Source: an uncultured Pelagibacteraceae bacterium (lineage in GTDB: Bacteria > Pseudomonadota > Alphaproteobacteria > Pelagibacterales > Pelagibacteraceae). Taken from it: a stretch of 64,000 nt of DNA. The translations under genes were made by a program, and so were the position numbers. How positions within the stretch are numbered: position 1 is the stretch's first letter; each line of letters opens with the position of its first letter. Below, piece by piece: positions 1 through 8,735 of this stretch. The stretch lies in the NCBI GenBank assembly GCA_902592675.1, contig CACJFJ010000002.1:62001-126000 (forward strand), in the 5' to 3' direction. Below the pieces are notes generated by a model. It was not told where the DNA came from. It saw only the letters and a program-made list of their open reading frames with translations, and did no database searches.

Positions 1-1
1 T

Positions 2-994
2 TTTTACCACGATAGCTTAAATAAAAGATTTAACGAAATGAAGTTAGATGAAATTGATAAATTCACAAAAACCATGGATCCAATTTTGAATTTAATTTTA
101 ACTGGCGGAGAACCCTATCTAAGACATGATTTGGATAAAATTGTTGAAATATTTTATAAAAATACACGTGTGCCTATTATTACAATACCTTCTAATGGTT
201 GGTATTTAAAAAAGATGGATAAACAAATTAGAAATATGATGGATTGGTGTCCAGATCTAACATTGAATCAACAAATTTCTATTGATGGTATTGGTAAAGA
301 TCATAATGCAATAAGAATGGACAAACAAATTGATGGTCCAGAGAATTCATTTGAAAAAGCTTTAAAAACAATTGAACATTTAAAAACACTTCAAAAAATT
401 TACGAAAGAATAAATATTGGTATAATAATTACCTTTACAAAAGAAAATCAAAAAAAATTTAAAGAGATTGTTAAAGAAATTTATCATCAAACAAATCCTG
501 ATAATATATCTATAAACCTTGTAAGAGGTGATCCTAAGGAAAAGGTAAACTATGGTTTAGACTTAGAATTATATAGGGATGCTGTTAAATTTAGAGATGA
601 TCTATTTTTTGATAAAAAAATATCAGGTCATGCACGATTTAAGGGCAATAAACTAGCTACAGCTGGAAGAGTTTTGCTGAATCAATTGGTTAACAAAATT
701 TATGAAGAAAAAAGATATGTAACACCCTGTTATGCAGGAAACTTAAGTGGAGTTATGTACCCTGAGGGAGATGTATATCCATGTGAAATTTTAAGTGAGG
801 AACATAAAATCGGAAATATTAGAGACTTTAACTTAGACTTTAAAAAACTTTGGTTATCGCATAAGGCGAGGAAGGAAGTTAAATTTATTAGAAATACGAA
901 ATGTTATTGCACCCATGAGTGTTTTAATATTGTTAACATTTTGTTTAATCCAAAATTTTATCCTAAAATCTTGAAAACATCAAAATTGATTTAA
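2..994 (+). CDS. Radical SAM/SPASM protein, 5' partial
   Basis: The reading frame is open back to base 2, so the gene begins before the window; the first in-frame ATG (38) is internal. The N-terminal CxxxCxxC cluster motif that binds S-adenosylmethionine iron-sulfur must therefore lie upstream. Visible are the radical SAM motif TGGEP about 22 residues after that ATG, and a C-terminal SPASM-type cysteine set (C231, C249, C289, C291, C295, numbered from the ATG at 38) that would hold auxiliary iron-sulfur clusters. SPASM proteins modify peptides, cofactors or sugars; the substrate cannot be told. A glycosyltransferase follows after 20 bases on the same strand, which suggests a role in the surface-glycan island. 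Family call is firm, function unknown. Confidence 0.82.
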   Translation, partial: FYHDSLNKRFNEMKLDEIDKFTKTMDPILNLILTGGEPYLRHDLDKIVEIFYKNTRVPIITIPSNGWYLKKMDKQIRNMMDWCPDLTLNQQISIDGIGKDHNAIRMDKQIDGPENSFEKALKTIEHLKTLQKIYERINIGIIITFTKENQKKFKEIVKEIYHQTNPDNISINLVRGDPKEKVNYGLDLELYRDAVKFRDDLFFDKKISGHARFKGNKLATAGRVLLNQLVNKIYEEKRYVTPCYAGNLSGVMYPEGDVYPCEILSEEHKIGNIRDFNLDFKKLWLSHKARKEVKFIRNTKCYCTHECFNIVNILFNPKFYPKILKTSKLI

Positions 995-1014
995 AACATT
1001 ATTTAATTGTAAAA

Positions 1015-2010
1015 ATGGACAATAAATTATCTATAATTATACCATTTTATAATTCAGAAAAGACTTTAAAAAAATGTCTTGAAGCAATTTATAATTCAAA
1101 TTTTAAAAATTTTGAGGTCATAGCAGTTTCTGACAATAGCAAAGATAGCTCTTGTGAGATTGTTAAAAATTTTCCATGCAAACTAATTGAATTAAAAAAA
1201 AATAGTGGGTCTGCAACTGCAAGAAATACTGGAGCTAAAGAAGCAAATGGACAAATTTTAGTATTTTTAGACTCGGATGTTATTATAAAAGATGATGCAC
1301 TTGGTAAAATAAATCAAAAATTTTTAAATCGAGAAATTCATTTATTACAAGGCATTTACTCTCATCAGCCTTCATATAAAAATTTTACAACACAATATTT
1401 GCAAAGTTATAACTGTTATTATTTATTTTCAAAAGGAACTGAATACACTCAAACTCTATGCACCTGCTTTATTTCAATGAGAAAAAATTTATTTTTTGAT
1501 TTGGGATGTTTTGATGAAATTTTTAAAAGTAGTAATAGCGAGGATGAGGATTTTGGATACAAAGTTTTAGAAAAAGGCTATAAAATACCTGTTGATAGAA
1601 CACTTGAGACTTTTCATGATATTGAGATCAATTTATTTGATTATATCAAAAGAAGTATAAAAATGCATTTAGGTGAAATGAAACTTTATTTAAGAAAGAA
1701 GAATTTAACAAATAAATTAAAACAAAAAAATTATTTTTCAGTGATAATTGGAATAATACTAATTTTTTTAATAACTCTTTCTCCTGTTTATGATTATTTT
1801 TTTAACATACCAAATTTTGGTTTATTATTTTTGATTTTGAATTTTATTTTTATTTCTATTAATTTAAATTTTCTAAAATTTATTTTTTCAGAAAAAGGGA
1901 CTATAATTACGATATTTTCAATATTATTTGTTTATTTAGATAGATTTATCATGATGTTATGTGCAGGTCTTGGGATTATAGATTTTTTTATATTAAGAAA
2001 TAAATCTTAA
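1015..2010 (+). CDS. Family 2 glycosyltransferase with C-terminal membrane helices
   Basis: The protein (331 residues) opens with the GT-A fold signature LSIIIPFYNSEKTL, typical of GT2 inverting glycosyltransferases, and has a metal-binding DSD (FLDSDVIIK, near residue 90) and an acidic SEDEDFGY patch near residue 175 that fits the catalytic-base region. The last 90 residues form two to three hydrophobic helices, so the enzyme is probably anchored in the inner membrane facing the cytoplasm and transfers a sugar from a nucleotide donor to a lipid- or glycan-bound acceptor. It follows the radical SAM gene by 20 bases and converges with the FAD oxidase gene 10 bases downstream. Donor and acceptor cannot be predicted. 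Confidence 0.85.
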   Translation: MDNKLSIIIPFYNSEKTLKKCLEAIYNSNFKNFEVIAVSDNSKDSSCEIVKNFPCKLIELKKNSGSATARNTGAKEANGQILVFLDSDVIIKDDALGKINQKFLNREIHLLQGIYSHQPSYKNFTTQYLQSYNCYYLFSKGTEYTQTLCTCFISMRKNLFFDLGCFDEIFKSSNSEDEDFGYKVLEKGYKIPVDRTLETFHDIEINLFDYIKRSIKMHLGEMKLYLRKKNLTNKLKQKNYFSVIIGIILIFLITLSPVYDYFFNIPNFGLLFLILNFIFISINLNFLKFIFSEKGTIITIFSILFVYLDRFIMMLCAGLGIIDFFILRNKS

Positions 2011-2020
2011 AAGTAAATTC

Positions 2021-3331
2021 TCAAATATATTTACCTTTTTTTTCTAAAATATTCTTTTTAAATAATGATAAAAAGGAATTGTTTTTCTCACTAAAGCTTT
2101 TTGTAATATGATAATTACTTTTAGTTAAATTCAATTTTAAATTTAAAGAGTCAATCTTTTTTTCAAATTTTCTAAATACTTCACCTTCTACATTATTTCT
2201 GTCAAAAGCCATAGCTACAGCATACCCATCATCATTAAACTGGTAAAAATATTTATTTTTTGATTTATGTATTTTTTTTACAACTATATATATAGCGTAC
2301 ATATTATTTTTCTTAATGAATGCTATAATTTGGTTCATATTTTTGATAAAGTTTTTTTTTATCATAAATTCGTAATCACTGAGTCCATCTTTGCATAAAT
2401 AAGATATTAAATGTTTATATTTTGATGGATAATGAAAGTCGTAAATATTTATATTTTTTTCTTGATTTTTGCTCACCATAAAAAAAGTTTTATAAAAAAT
2501 TTTCCATGAAAATGAGTTTATAAAGAAAGATGAAAATTTAAAAAAAAATATCTCAAAAAAATTTGAGTTTAGATTTACTTTTTTTAATTTTACATTGTCA
2601 TCATTTACTTTTTTAGCATTAAAAACAATACCAAAATTTTTTTTTCTAAAAAAAGGATCTAATTGAATATATTTATAATCTGTTTTATTCTCTAATTCAT
2701 TTTTTACTTCAAATAAATTATTCAATATTTTAGTGGTAAATTTCACATTAACTGAGTCAATTTTTTTTGTTTTTATTTTCGCTTTTAAAATAATTCCTGA
2801 TAAGCCAAATGCTCCTATAAATTTATTAATTTTTTTGGAATTTTTTGAAATAGATCTAATTCTACCATTTGAGTCTAATACTTCTAAACTAACAACCGAG
2901 TCGCCAAAACAAGAGATTTTTTTTGATGAATCTTTTCCTATAACATTTGCAGATATTGCACCTCCAATTGAAACATGGGAACCTCCAGGGATTGAATATA
3001 GTGTGAGATTTTTATGCCTTAATTCATTTACTACCTCAGGTATCAACACTCCTGTTTCCAATGTCACATATCCATTTTTGTTGTCAATTTTTGAAATTTT
3101 ATTTAAATTTTTTAATGAGATAACATAGGTATTTTCGTCACTAATGACCGACTTATTATCATATGAACATTCTCCAGTTTTTATAATATATTTAAAATTA
3201 TTTTTTTTGAGAGTTTTTAATATATTCTTGAGATGATTAATATTTTTAGGGTAAATAATTTCAACATTTTGAAAGTATGTTTGATTCCATGAAAATATTT
3301 TATCTCTTTTTATCTTAATTCCATTTATCAT
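2021..3331 (-). CDS. FAD-binding oxidoreductase, DprE1-like
   Basis: The 436-residue protein fits the VAO/FAD_binding_4 flavoprotein family. An FAD-domain signature (PGGSHVSIGGAISANVIGKD, residues about 115-135) is followed by a conserved SFGDSVVSLEVLDSNG-like strand, then FGLSGII near residue 175. The C-terminal half keeps elements seen in DprE1, the decaprenylphosphoryl-ribose oxidase: a FHYPSKY stretch, a DYEFMI strand and a LTKSNYH segment where DprE1 has its active-site lysine. DprE1 oxidises a polyprenyl-phosphate pentose at C2; here the polyprenyl substrate is only an inference. No DprE2-type reductase partner is visible in the window. The start lies 2 bases after the end of the aminotransferase gene, so the two are co-transcribed. 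Confidence 0.78.
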   Translation of the reverse strand: MINGIKIKRDKIFSWNQTYFQNVEIIYPKNINHLKNILKTLKKNNFKYIIKTGECSYDNKSVISDENTYVISLKNLNKISKIDNKNGYVTLETGVLIPEVVNELRHKNLTLYSIPGGSHVSIGGAISANVIGKDSSKKISCFGDSVVSLEVLDSNGRIRSISKNSKKINKFIGAFGLSGIILKAKIKTKKIDSVNVKFTTKILNNLFEVKNELENKTDYKYIQLDPFFRKKNFGIVFNAKKVNDDNVKLKKVNLNSNFFEIFFFKFSSFFINSFSWKIFYKTFFMVSKNQEKNINIYDFHYPSKYKHLISYLCKDGLSDYEFMIKKNFIKNMNQIIAFIKKNNMYAIYIVVKKIHKSKNKYFYQFNDDGYAVAMAFDRNNVEGEVFRKFEKKIDSLNLKLNLTKSNYHITKSFSEKNNSFLSLFKKNILEKKGKYI

Positions 3332-3333
3332 TT

Positions 3334-4758
3334 TTAAATTTTAGATTTAAGAAATTCAAATATTATTTGAAGGGATTTAGTATTTACGCCATCATTAAGA
3401 GTCTTTTCCAAAGACTCAAAAAAATAATTAACATCATTTTCATTAATTATTAATGCTGGTGCTACACATAAATGATTAGAATTCTTAGAGTCATTAATTG
3501 AAGCTAGAATGTTATATTTCTCATATAACTCACTTGAAATTGCACTTGCGGTCAACTTTTTTAAAAAAAAACTTTTATTATTGATAAAACTTAAGGGTAG
3601 TTTTTCTATGATATTTCCTAATGAAGAGAGATAAGATTTAAAAACGATTCCATTCAAAATACCCGTTCCTTTAATAGACTCAATTTTATCAGGGTGTTTG
3701 TTTTTTAAAAATTGAAGTTTTTCTGATAATAATTTTGAAAGATTTGTAACTTTAAGATGAAAATCTTTTTCAGAAAAAATGTTAATTGCTTCTAATGCGG
3801 TAATACTTTCCTCACCAAAAGCATTATAAGTAGTAGTATGTAAAAAAGTATCGCTTAACTTATTGTACGCATTGTTGTAGACATCTTCATCCATTACTAC
3901 AGCAGAAATTGAGGATTTACCTCCACCTATAGCTTTTGAAAGGCATAAAACATCTGGAGAAAATTTCTTAAATTTTTGAAAATAAAACATATAATTTGAT
4001 TTATAAAAACCTGTAAAAACTTCATCACAAATTATTTTAAACTTATATTTATCTTTTAAATCTATGAGTTTTTGAATGAATAGATCAGAACATGATTCGA
4101 GCATACTTGCGCTATATGGTTCAACAATTACAGAGTAAATACCTCCTAAATTTTGGCATTCCTGTATTTTTTTTTCTAAATCGTCGGGATCATTAAATTT
4201 AAATGAGACACAATTCTCCATTTTTGGAAAATTTTTTTCAATTCGGTAAGATCCAGATATACTACCACTACCTATTAATTTTCCATGATATGATTTATCG
4301 GAATAAAGAATATATTTATTTTTACCATTGAGAGATTTATAACAAACTTTAATTGCTGCCTCTACAGCCTCAGCTCCTGAATTAAGAAAAAATGATTTAT
4401 TCAATTTATCTGGCAACAGTGCTGCTAAGCTCGATGATAAAGCGGCCATATACTTTGAAAAAATAACTTTATGCACTTCAACTTTATTTTCTTTTTGAAA
4501 ATTTATTCTTGCATTTATTATTCTAGGATGATTGTGACCTAAGCCTAATACCCCTTGTCCACCTGTAAAATCTAAAATTTTTTTACCACTATCAGTAAAC
4601 ATATATGTTCCTATGGCATGGCTAAAATTATCTTTTCCATAAGGCAATAATGAAAAAATTTGACTTTGATTTGGATTGATAAAATTCGTATATAAATTAT
4701 GAACTTCTTTAACAGAAAGTTTTGATGCTTCATCAATTGTAAAGATTTTTTTTTCCAT
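3334..4758 (-). CDS. Class III PLP-dependent aminotransferase
   Basis: The 474-residue protein carries the fold-type I class III aminotransferase landmarks: DFTGGQGVLGLGHNHPRI near residue 65, the cofactor-binding SGAEAVEAAIK segment near 125, IICDEVFTGF with the PLP-ring aspartate near 245, and the Schiff-base lysine in LSKAIGGG near 275. The family includes glutamate-1-semialdehyde aminomutase, ornithine and diaminobutyrate aminotransferases and many transaminases of secondary or surface-polymer metabolism. Position inside a surface-glycan island, 2 bases ahead of the DprE1-like oxidase, suggests it aminates a keto sugar or a small acyl or polyol intermediate. The substrate is not deducible from sequence alone. 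Confidence 0.85.
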   Translation of the reverse strand: MEKKIFTIDEASKLSVKEVHNLYTNFINPNQSQIFSLLPYGKDNFSHAIGTYMFTDSGKKILDFTGGQGVLGLGHNHPRIINARINFQKENKVEVHKVIFSKYMAALSSSLAALLPDKLNKSFFLNSGAEAVEAAIKVCYKSLNGKNKYILYSDKSYHGKLIGSGSISGSYRIEKNFPKMENCVSFKFNDPDDLEKKIQECQNLGGIYSVIVEPYSASMLESCSDLFIQKLIDLKDKYKFKIICDEVFTGFYKSNYMFYFQKFKKFSPDVLCLSKAIGGGKSSISAVVMDEDVYNNAYNKLSDTFLHTTTYNAFGEESITALEAINIFSEKDFHLKVTNLSKLLSEKLQFLKNKHPDKIESIKGTGILNGIVFKSYLSSLGNIIEKLPLSFINNKSFFLKKLTASAISSELYEKYNILASINDSKNSNHLCVAPALIINENDVNYFFESLEKTLNDGVNTKSLQIIFEFLKSKI

Positions 4759-4905
4759 TTATTTGTAAAATTAATTCTTTTTAGACTTTTAACAAAGAAA
4801 TCGAATAAATCATTAATTAAAAAGGTATCACCATTTTCAGTATTTTCTCTAATTTATTGATAATTTTATTAAATTTTTCATTTATAAGTGATAATAATCA
4901 TCGAA

Positions 4906-5604
4906 ATGAGTCAAATTACAGAAAAAATAAAAAAAAAATGTTTTGAGTCTAATAAAAAAATTCTTACTAAGAAGTTGGCTATTCAGACTTTTGGAAACGC
5001 TAGTCAAAGAGTGAATTCAAAACTTTTTGTCATAAAACCTTCAGGAGTTAATTTAAAAAAACTTAAAAGCAAGGATATAGTTTTAATAAATATTGAAAAT
5101 GGGAAAAAAATTAAAAGTAAGCTTAAGCCCTCATCTGATACGGATACACACAGAATATTATATAAAAACTATCCTAGCATAAAAGGAATAGCTCATGCTC
5201 ATCCTACTTTTTTAACTTCTTGGGCTCAAACAGGGAAACCCATTCCTAACTTAGGTACTACTCATTCAGATTATTGGCGTTTTGAAATACCTATCACAGG
5301 AATTTTGAATAAAAAAGAAATACAATATGATTATGAATTGAATACGGGTAAATCAATTGTTAAATTATTAAAAAAAAAGAAATTAACACCAGAGACATGT
5401 CCCGGTGTAATATCTAGATATCATGGAGCATTTGCCTGGGGAAAATCATCAGAGGAGGCGGTAAAAAATTTAGAAGCGATGGAACTTATTGCAGAATTAG
5501 CTTTTTATACGACAATTATTGGATACAGAAAAAAAGTTGGAAAACATTTGGTTGATAAGCATTTTTTTAGAAAACACGGCAAAAAGAAATATTATGGTCA
5601 ATAA
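4906..5604 (+). CDS. AraD-like L-ribulose-5-phosphate 4-epimerase (class II aldolase fold)
   Basis: From the ATG at 4906 the protein has 232 residues and aligns along its whole length with E. coli AraD (231 residues): zinc ligands H97 and H99 in GIAHAHPT, the LGTTHSDY block with D122, the third zinc histidine H173 in YHGAFAWGK, and the end DKHFFRKHG...YYGQ. AraD-type enzymes interconvert L-ribulose 5-phosphate and D-xylulose 5-phosphate by retro-aldol chemistry. An in-frame GTG at 4888 would add six residues, but the alignment favours the ATG. It heads the same-strand cassette 4906-10775, and its stop overlaps the next start by one base. With no arabinose operon nearby, a biosynthetic role in making a pentose building block is inferred. 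Confidence 0.88.
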   Translation: MSQITEKIKKKCFESNKKILTKKLAIQTFGNASQRVNSKLFVIKPSGVNLKKLKSKDIVLINIENGKKIKSKLKPSSDTDTHRILYKNYPSIKGIAHAHPTFLTSWAQTGKPIPNLGTTHSDYWRFEIPITGILNKKEIQYDYELNTGKSIVKLLKKKKLTPETCPGVISRYHGAFAWGKSSEEAVKNLEAMELIAELAFYTTIIGYRKKVGKHLVDKHFFRKHGKKKYYGQ

Positions 5605-6674
5605 TGATAAGTCCTTATATTTTTAGAGAATTAAGTTTTATTTTCTATAGATTCAGACATATTATCATTTACACAATAATTGGTTTTTTTTCTATTATTT
5701 GTGAATTAGTAATTAGAAGTTTTTTGATATATCTTAGTATTGATTATATTTTTAGCTCTGTTGTTAGTATTACAATTGGAATTTTAATTGCATTTTATCT
5801 TAATATAAAAATAAATTTTTTTATTAAAAAAAATCTATTAGCCAAAGCTTTATTCTATTATTTTATAATCTCAATTTTTTCTATCACTATTCAATTTTTG
5901 ATTAACAGATTTACTAATCTGCAATTTAATACTTTTTATAACTATGAAATTGAAAGAATTTTGATTTCTGGAGTAGTATTTATTTTTGCATACATACTTC
6001 ATAAAAATTTTTCTTTTAAGAATTCTGCAAAATTAGGTGTAGCAATTTATGCATCAAAAGAAACTGATGTTCATAATATATTTCAAAAAATAGGAGTTTA
6101 CCCTGATTTTATACATGTTGACATTGTAGATGAAACATTTGTGAAAGACTCTTCTGAGATAAATTTTTCTAAATATGAATTAATAAAAAAATATTGGAAA
6201 AAACAAGAAATCCACACTCACTTGATGACAAAAAAACCTAAGAGATTAATTAGCGCTGTTTCCAGGTTTTCTGATCTCATTTTTGTTCACAAAGAAATCG
6301 ATGATGACTTAGATCAGATTAAAGAAATTTCTAAACAAAATAATTGTAATGTTGGAATAGTATTACATGCAATAAATAATTACGATTCAGTGTTGGAAAA
6401 AATCTCAGATAATTTTACTAATATTATGGTTTTGAGTATACCAAAAGCAGGTTTTTCGGGTCAAAAATTTCTAGAAAAAAGTTACGATCTGATTAATAAA
6501 ATTAATCAAATTCAGAAAAAAAAAGATATAAATCTTTTTGTTGATGGAGGGATTAATAAAGAAAATATTAAATATATTAATGCTGAAAATATTATATCTG
6601 GTTCAGATGTTTTGAATAATAAGGACCCTAGAGAACAAATAATGAGACTAAAAACTTTCGGAAGATATATCTAA
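5604..6674 (+). CDS. Fusion: GtrA-like membrane domain plus ribulose-phosphate 3-epimerase domain
   Basis: Residues 1-137 contain four hydrophobic helices in the arrangement of GtrA-family proteins, thought to move or anchor polyprenyl-phosphate sugars. Residues about 144-352 form a ribulose-phosphate 3-epimerase TIM barrel: S151 in the first strand, H171 and D173 in FIHVDIVD, H206 in HTHLM, the phosphate-binding AGFSGQ loop near 282-287, D314 in FVDGGI and SGS at 332-334. All catalytic positions of the family (S7, H32, D34, H65, D175 in E. coli Rpe) have counterparts, so the barrel is probably active. There is no linker stop or frameshift. Fusing a soluble pentulose-phosphate epimerase to a GtrA module is unusual and would place it at the membrane. 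It overlaps the AraD-like gene by one base. Confidence 0.82.
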   Translation: MISPYIFRELSFIFYRFRHIIIYTIIGFFSIICELVIRSFLIYLSIDYIFSSVVSITIGILIAFYLNIKINFFIKKNLLAKALFYYFIISIFSITIQFLINRFTNLQFNTFYNYEIERILISGVVFIFAYILHKNFSFKNSAKLGVAIYASKETDVHNIFQKIGVYPDFIHVDIVDETFVKDSSEINFSKYELIKKYWKKQEIHTHLMTKKPKRLISAVSRFSDLIFVHKEIDDDLDQIKEISKQNNCNVGIVLHAINNYDSVLEKISDNFTNIMVLSIPKAGFSGQKFLEKSYDLINKINQIQKKKDINLFVDGGINKENIKYINAENIISGSDVLNNKDPREQIMRLKTFGRYI

Positions 6675-6678
6675 TTGA

Positions 6679-8133
6679 ATGTCATTTAAATATAAGGATA
6701 AATTAAGGCTAAAGAAGAAATTATTAATAAATTTAACTAAAATTAACGGAGTTGTTTCTGTTACTTTAGTTGGATCCTTTTGGGAAAAAAATAATTCTAA
6801 AAACTTTAGTGATATTGATATAGTTATAATTTTAAAAAAATTTAATCAAAAAAAATATCAAGAATGCCTTAGAAAAATTAAAAAAATAAATCTAAAAGAA
6901 TTTAACTTAGAACATCTACAGTTGTTAATAAATCCTACTTTTGGCCCACTTAAATTCGATAATCAAAACTCGCTTGTTTTTCATACAATGATTTATGATA
7001 TTAAAAGTCATATAGATCATGTTTTAAAAAGCCCTTTCACTTGTTATGATTGGGAAAGAAGTAGAAATTACAAAGGCATTTCGTTAAAAGAAATTTTCTC
7101 AGTAGGAAATATTCAATTAATAGATTTTTACGCTTCCAGAAGAGGTGTTTTACATTATTTAAAAAATCTTGAAAAAGGCTTCATATCATATCAAAAATAT
7201 GAATTTAGAAATAAGACTTATTTTTTAAAAAATAAAAAATATAGAATTAATCAAAGACATAAAATTGAATTTTCATATCATTTATGCAGGTTTTTACTCA
7301 TAAATTATTATAAATTTGAAAAACAAAAGAATTCACATCCAAATGAAAAAAATATCATGTTACTTTTTAGAAAAATATTTAAACAAAAATCTAAAACTTA
7401 TTATCAAAAATATAAGAATATAAGAAATCAAAAAAATAAGAAAAAAAAAAATAATTTATCATCATTAAATTTTGTCAAAAATTTTTCAAAATTATTTTTA
7501 AAATTTTTAAATAAACAAAATAAAAAAAAGGTTATTTTCATTAGACACGGAGAAACACTTTATAATGATGGAAGCTTTCTGGGAGTGGGTAGAGACCCAG
7601 GTATAATTAAAAAAAAAATAGTTAGTAAAAATATCAAGGAAATTAAAAAAAATAAAATAAATAACATTTTTACTAGTAGTTTAAGAAGAGCAGTACAAAC
7701 GGCTGAGTTATTCGTTAAAAATAAAAACTATGTTATAGACAATGATTTGAGAGAAAAAAATTATGGAAAAGCTGAAGGGTTAAAATACGATGATATGATT
7801 AAGCTTTACCCAAATATTATTAAAAAATGGAATCAAAAAAAAGATCCTAGGTTTCCTCAAGGAGAAAATGATAAAGATTTAATTAAAAGATTAAATAGAT
7901 TTAAGAAAAAATTAATTTCATTTTGTCAAAAAAATAATAAAGATGAGCTGTTTCTGGTTATTACACATAATGCTTTATTAAGGTGTTTAATTGGATCTTC
8001 ATTTAAATTACCTAAATTTATGTGGCATAAAATTACAATAAATCACATAGATCCTCTAAATTTCATAATTAAGAATAATAAAATTATTCCCAATTTAGAA
8101 AGATTAAAATTTTTTAATAATATAAACCAATGA
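6679..8133 (+). CDS. Fusion: nucleotidyltransferase domain plus histidine phosphatase domain
   Basis: The 484-residue protein starts with a small Pol-beta-type nucleotidyltransferase domain: GSFWEKNNSKNFSDIDIVI at 32-50, with the G-S motif and metal-binding D45 and D47. A basic middle segment (about 100-280, with long lysine runs) has no recognisable fold. From about residue 283 follows a histidine-phosphatase (phosphoglycerate-mutase-like) domain with the catalytic FIRHGET motif near 290, the SSLRRAVQTAE helix and a second histidine in ITHNALLRC near 430. The two active sites suggest nucleotidyl transfer and dephosphorylation of related small substrates, possibly phosphorylated sugars. It starts 4 bases after the GtrA/Rpe fusion and overlaps the next gene by 4 bases. 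The substrate is unknown. Confidence 0.8.
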   Translation: MSFKYKDKLRLKKKLLINLTKINGVVSVTLVGSFWEKNNSKNFSDIDIVIILKKFNQKKYQECLRKIKKINLKEFNLEHLQLLINPTFGPLKFDNQNSLVFHTMIYDIKSHIDHVLKSPFTCYDWERSRNYKGISLKEIFSVGNIQLIDFYASRRGVLHYLKNLEKGFISYQKYEFRNKTYFLKNKKYRINQRHKIEFSYHLCRFLLINYYKFEKQKNSHPNEKNIMLLFRKIFKQKSKTYYQKYKNIRNQKNKKKKNNLSSLNFVKNFSKLFLKFLNKQNKKKVIFIRHGETLYNDGSFLGVGRDPGIIKKKIVSKNIKEIKKNKINNIFTSSLRRAVQTAELFVKNKNYVIDNDLREKNYGKAEGLKYDDMIKLYPNIIKKWNQKKDPRFPQGENDKDLIKRLNRFKKKLISFCQKNNKDELFLVITHNALLRCLIGSSFKLPKFMWHKITINHIDPLNFIIKNNKIIPNLERLKFFNNINQ

Positions 8134-8735
8134 GAATAGGATTTTTTATAGAACCTAAAGGAAAAAATTTAAAAAAAATAAGATTATGGAAACAAATTGT
8201 AAAAAAAAAATTTGGCAAACAAAAATATTTGAACCATCCACCACATTTAACTTTAGCTGTAATAAGTTTTAATCATAGAATTAAACTTAGTGATATAAAA
8301 AGTTTAAAAGATGAAATTTTTCAGAAAAAATTTTCTATATATCTAAGTAAACCATCAATTTTTTATAATGACCCAATTACTAAAGCAGACACTTTGTATT
8401 ATGGAACTAAAAGGAGTATTAAGCTAATTAAACTTCAAAAGTATATATTAAAAAAATTAAAAAGATTAAAAAAATTTTATTCTAAAACAAAGCTTCTCAA
8501 AAAAAAGAATCTGAATTATAATATTAAAAAATATGGATATCCGTTTGTTGATAAATCATGGACACCACATTTTACTATTGCTTCAATTAAAACTAGATCA
8601 AAAGATAAAAATGCATTTTTTAAATCTTTCTTAACTCAAAAATATGTTAATTCGATTTTAAGAGTAAGCTCTTTTTCAATTTGGATTATTAAAAAAGATA
8701 AACATAAAAAAATTTTAAATATTAATCTTTTATGA
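8130..8735 (+). CDS. 2H phosphoesterase-like protein
   Basis: The 201-residue protein has the two HxT motifs that define the 2H phosphoesterase superfamily (2'-5' RNA ligase, cyclic phosphodiesterases): HLT at 39-41 in PPHLTLAVI and HFT at 147-149 in TPHFTIASI. The pair of histidines would act on 2',3'-cyclic or 2'-5' phosphodiester bonds. The protein is rich in lysine and has no signal peptide, so it is cytoplasmic. It overlaps both neighbours by 4 bases (ATGA junctions), implying translational coupling with the nucleotidyltransferase/phosphatase fusion and with the sugar nucleotidyltransferase. That context argues for a small-molecule cyclic phosphate or phosphodiester substrate instead of tRNA, but this is inference. 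Confidence 0.75.
   Translation: MRIGFFIEPKGKNLKKIRLWKQIVKKKFGKQKYLNHPPHLTLAVISFNHRIKLSDIKSLKDEIFQKKFSIYLSKPSIFYNDPITKADTLYYGTKRSIKLIKLQKYILKKLKRLKKFYSKTKLLKKKNLNYNIKKYGYPFVDKSWTPHFTIASIKTRSKDKNAFFKSFLTQKYVNSILRVSSFSIWIIKKDKHKKILNINLL

Noticed and set aside
2013-2044. Weak hairpin GTAAAT/ATTTAC with T-run between the convergent genes at 2010 and 2021
   Set aside because: Only six A/T-rich pairs with a ten-base loop; too weak to call a terminator.
2733-3128. 131-codon plus-strand frame
   Set aside because: It lies wholly within the DprE1-like oxidase on the other strand, whose FAD motif is in this interval.
4888-4905. GTG start for the AraD-like gene
   Set aside because: It adds six hydrophobic residues not matched in AraD; the ATG at 4906 gives the family length. 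Neither has a clear ribosome site, so this stays slightly uncertain.
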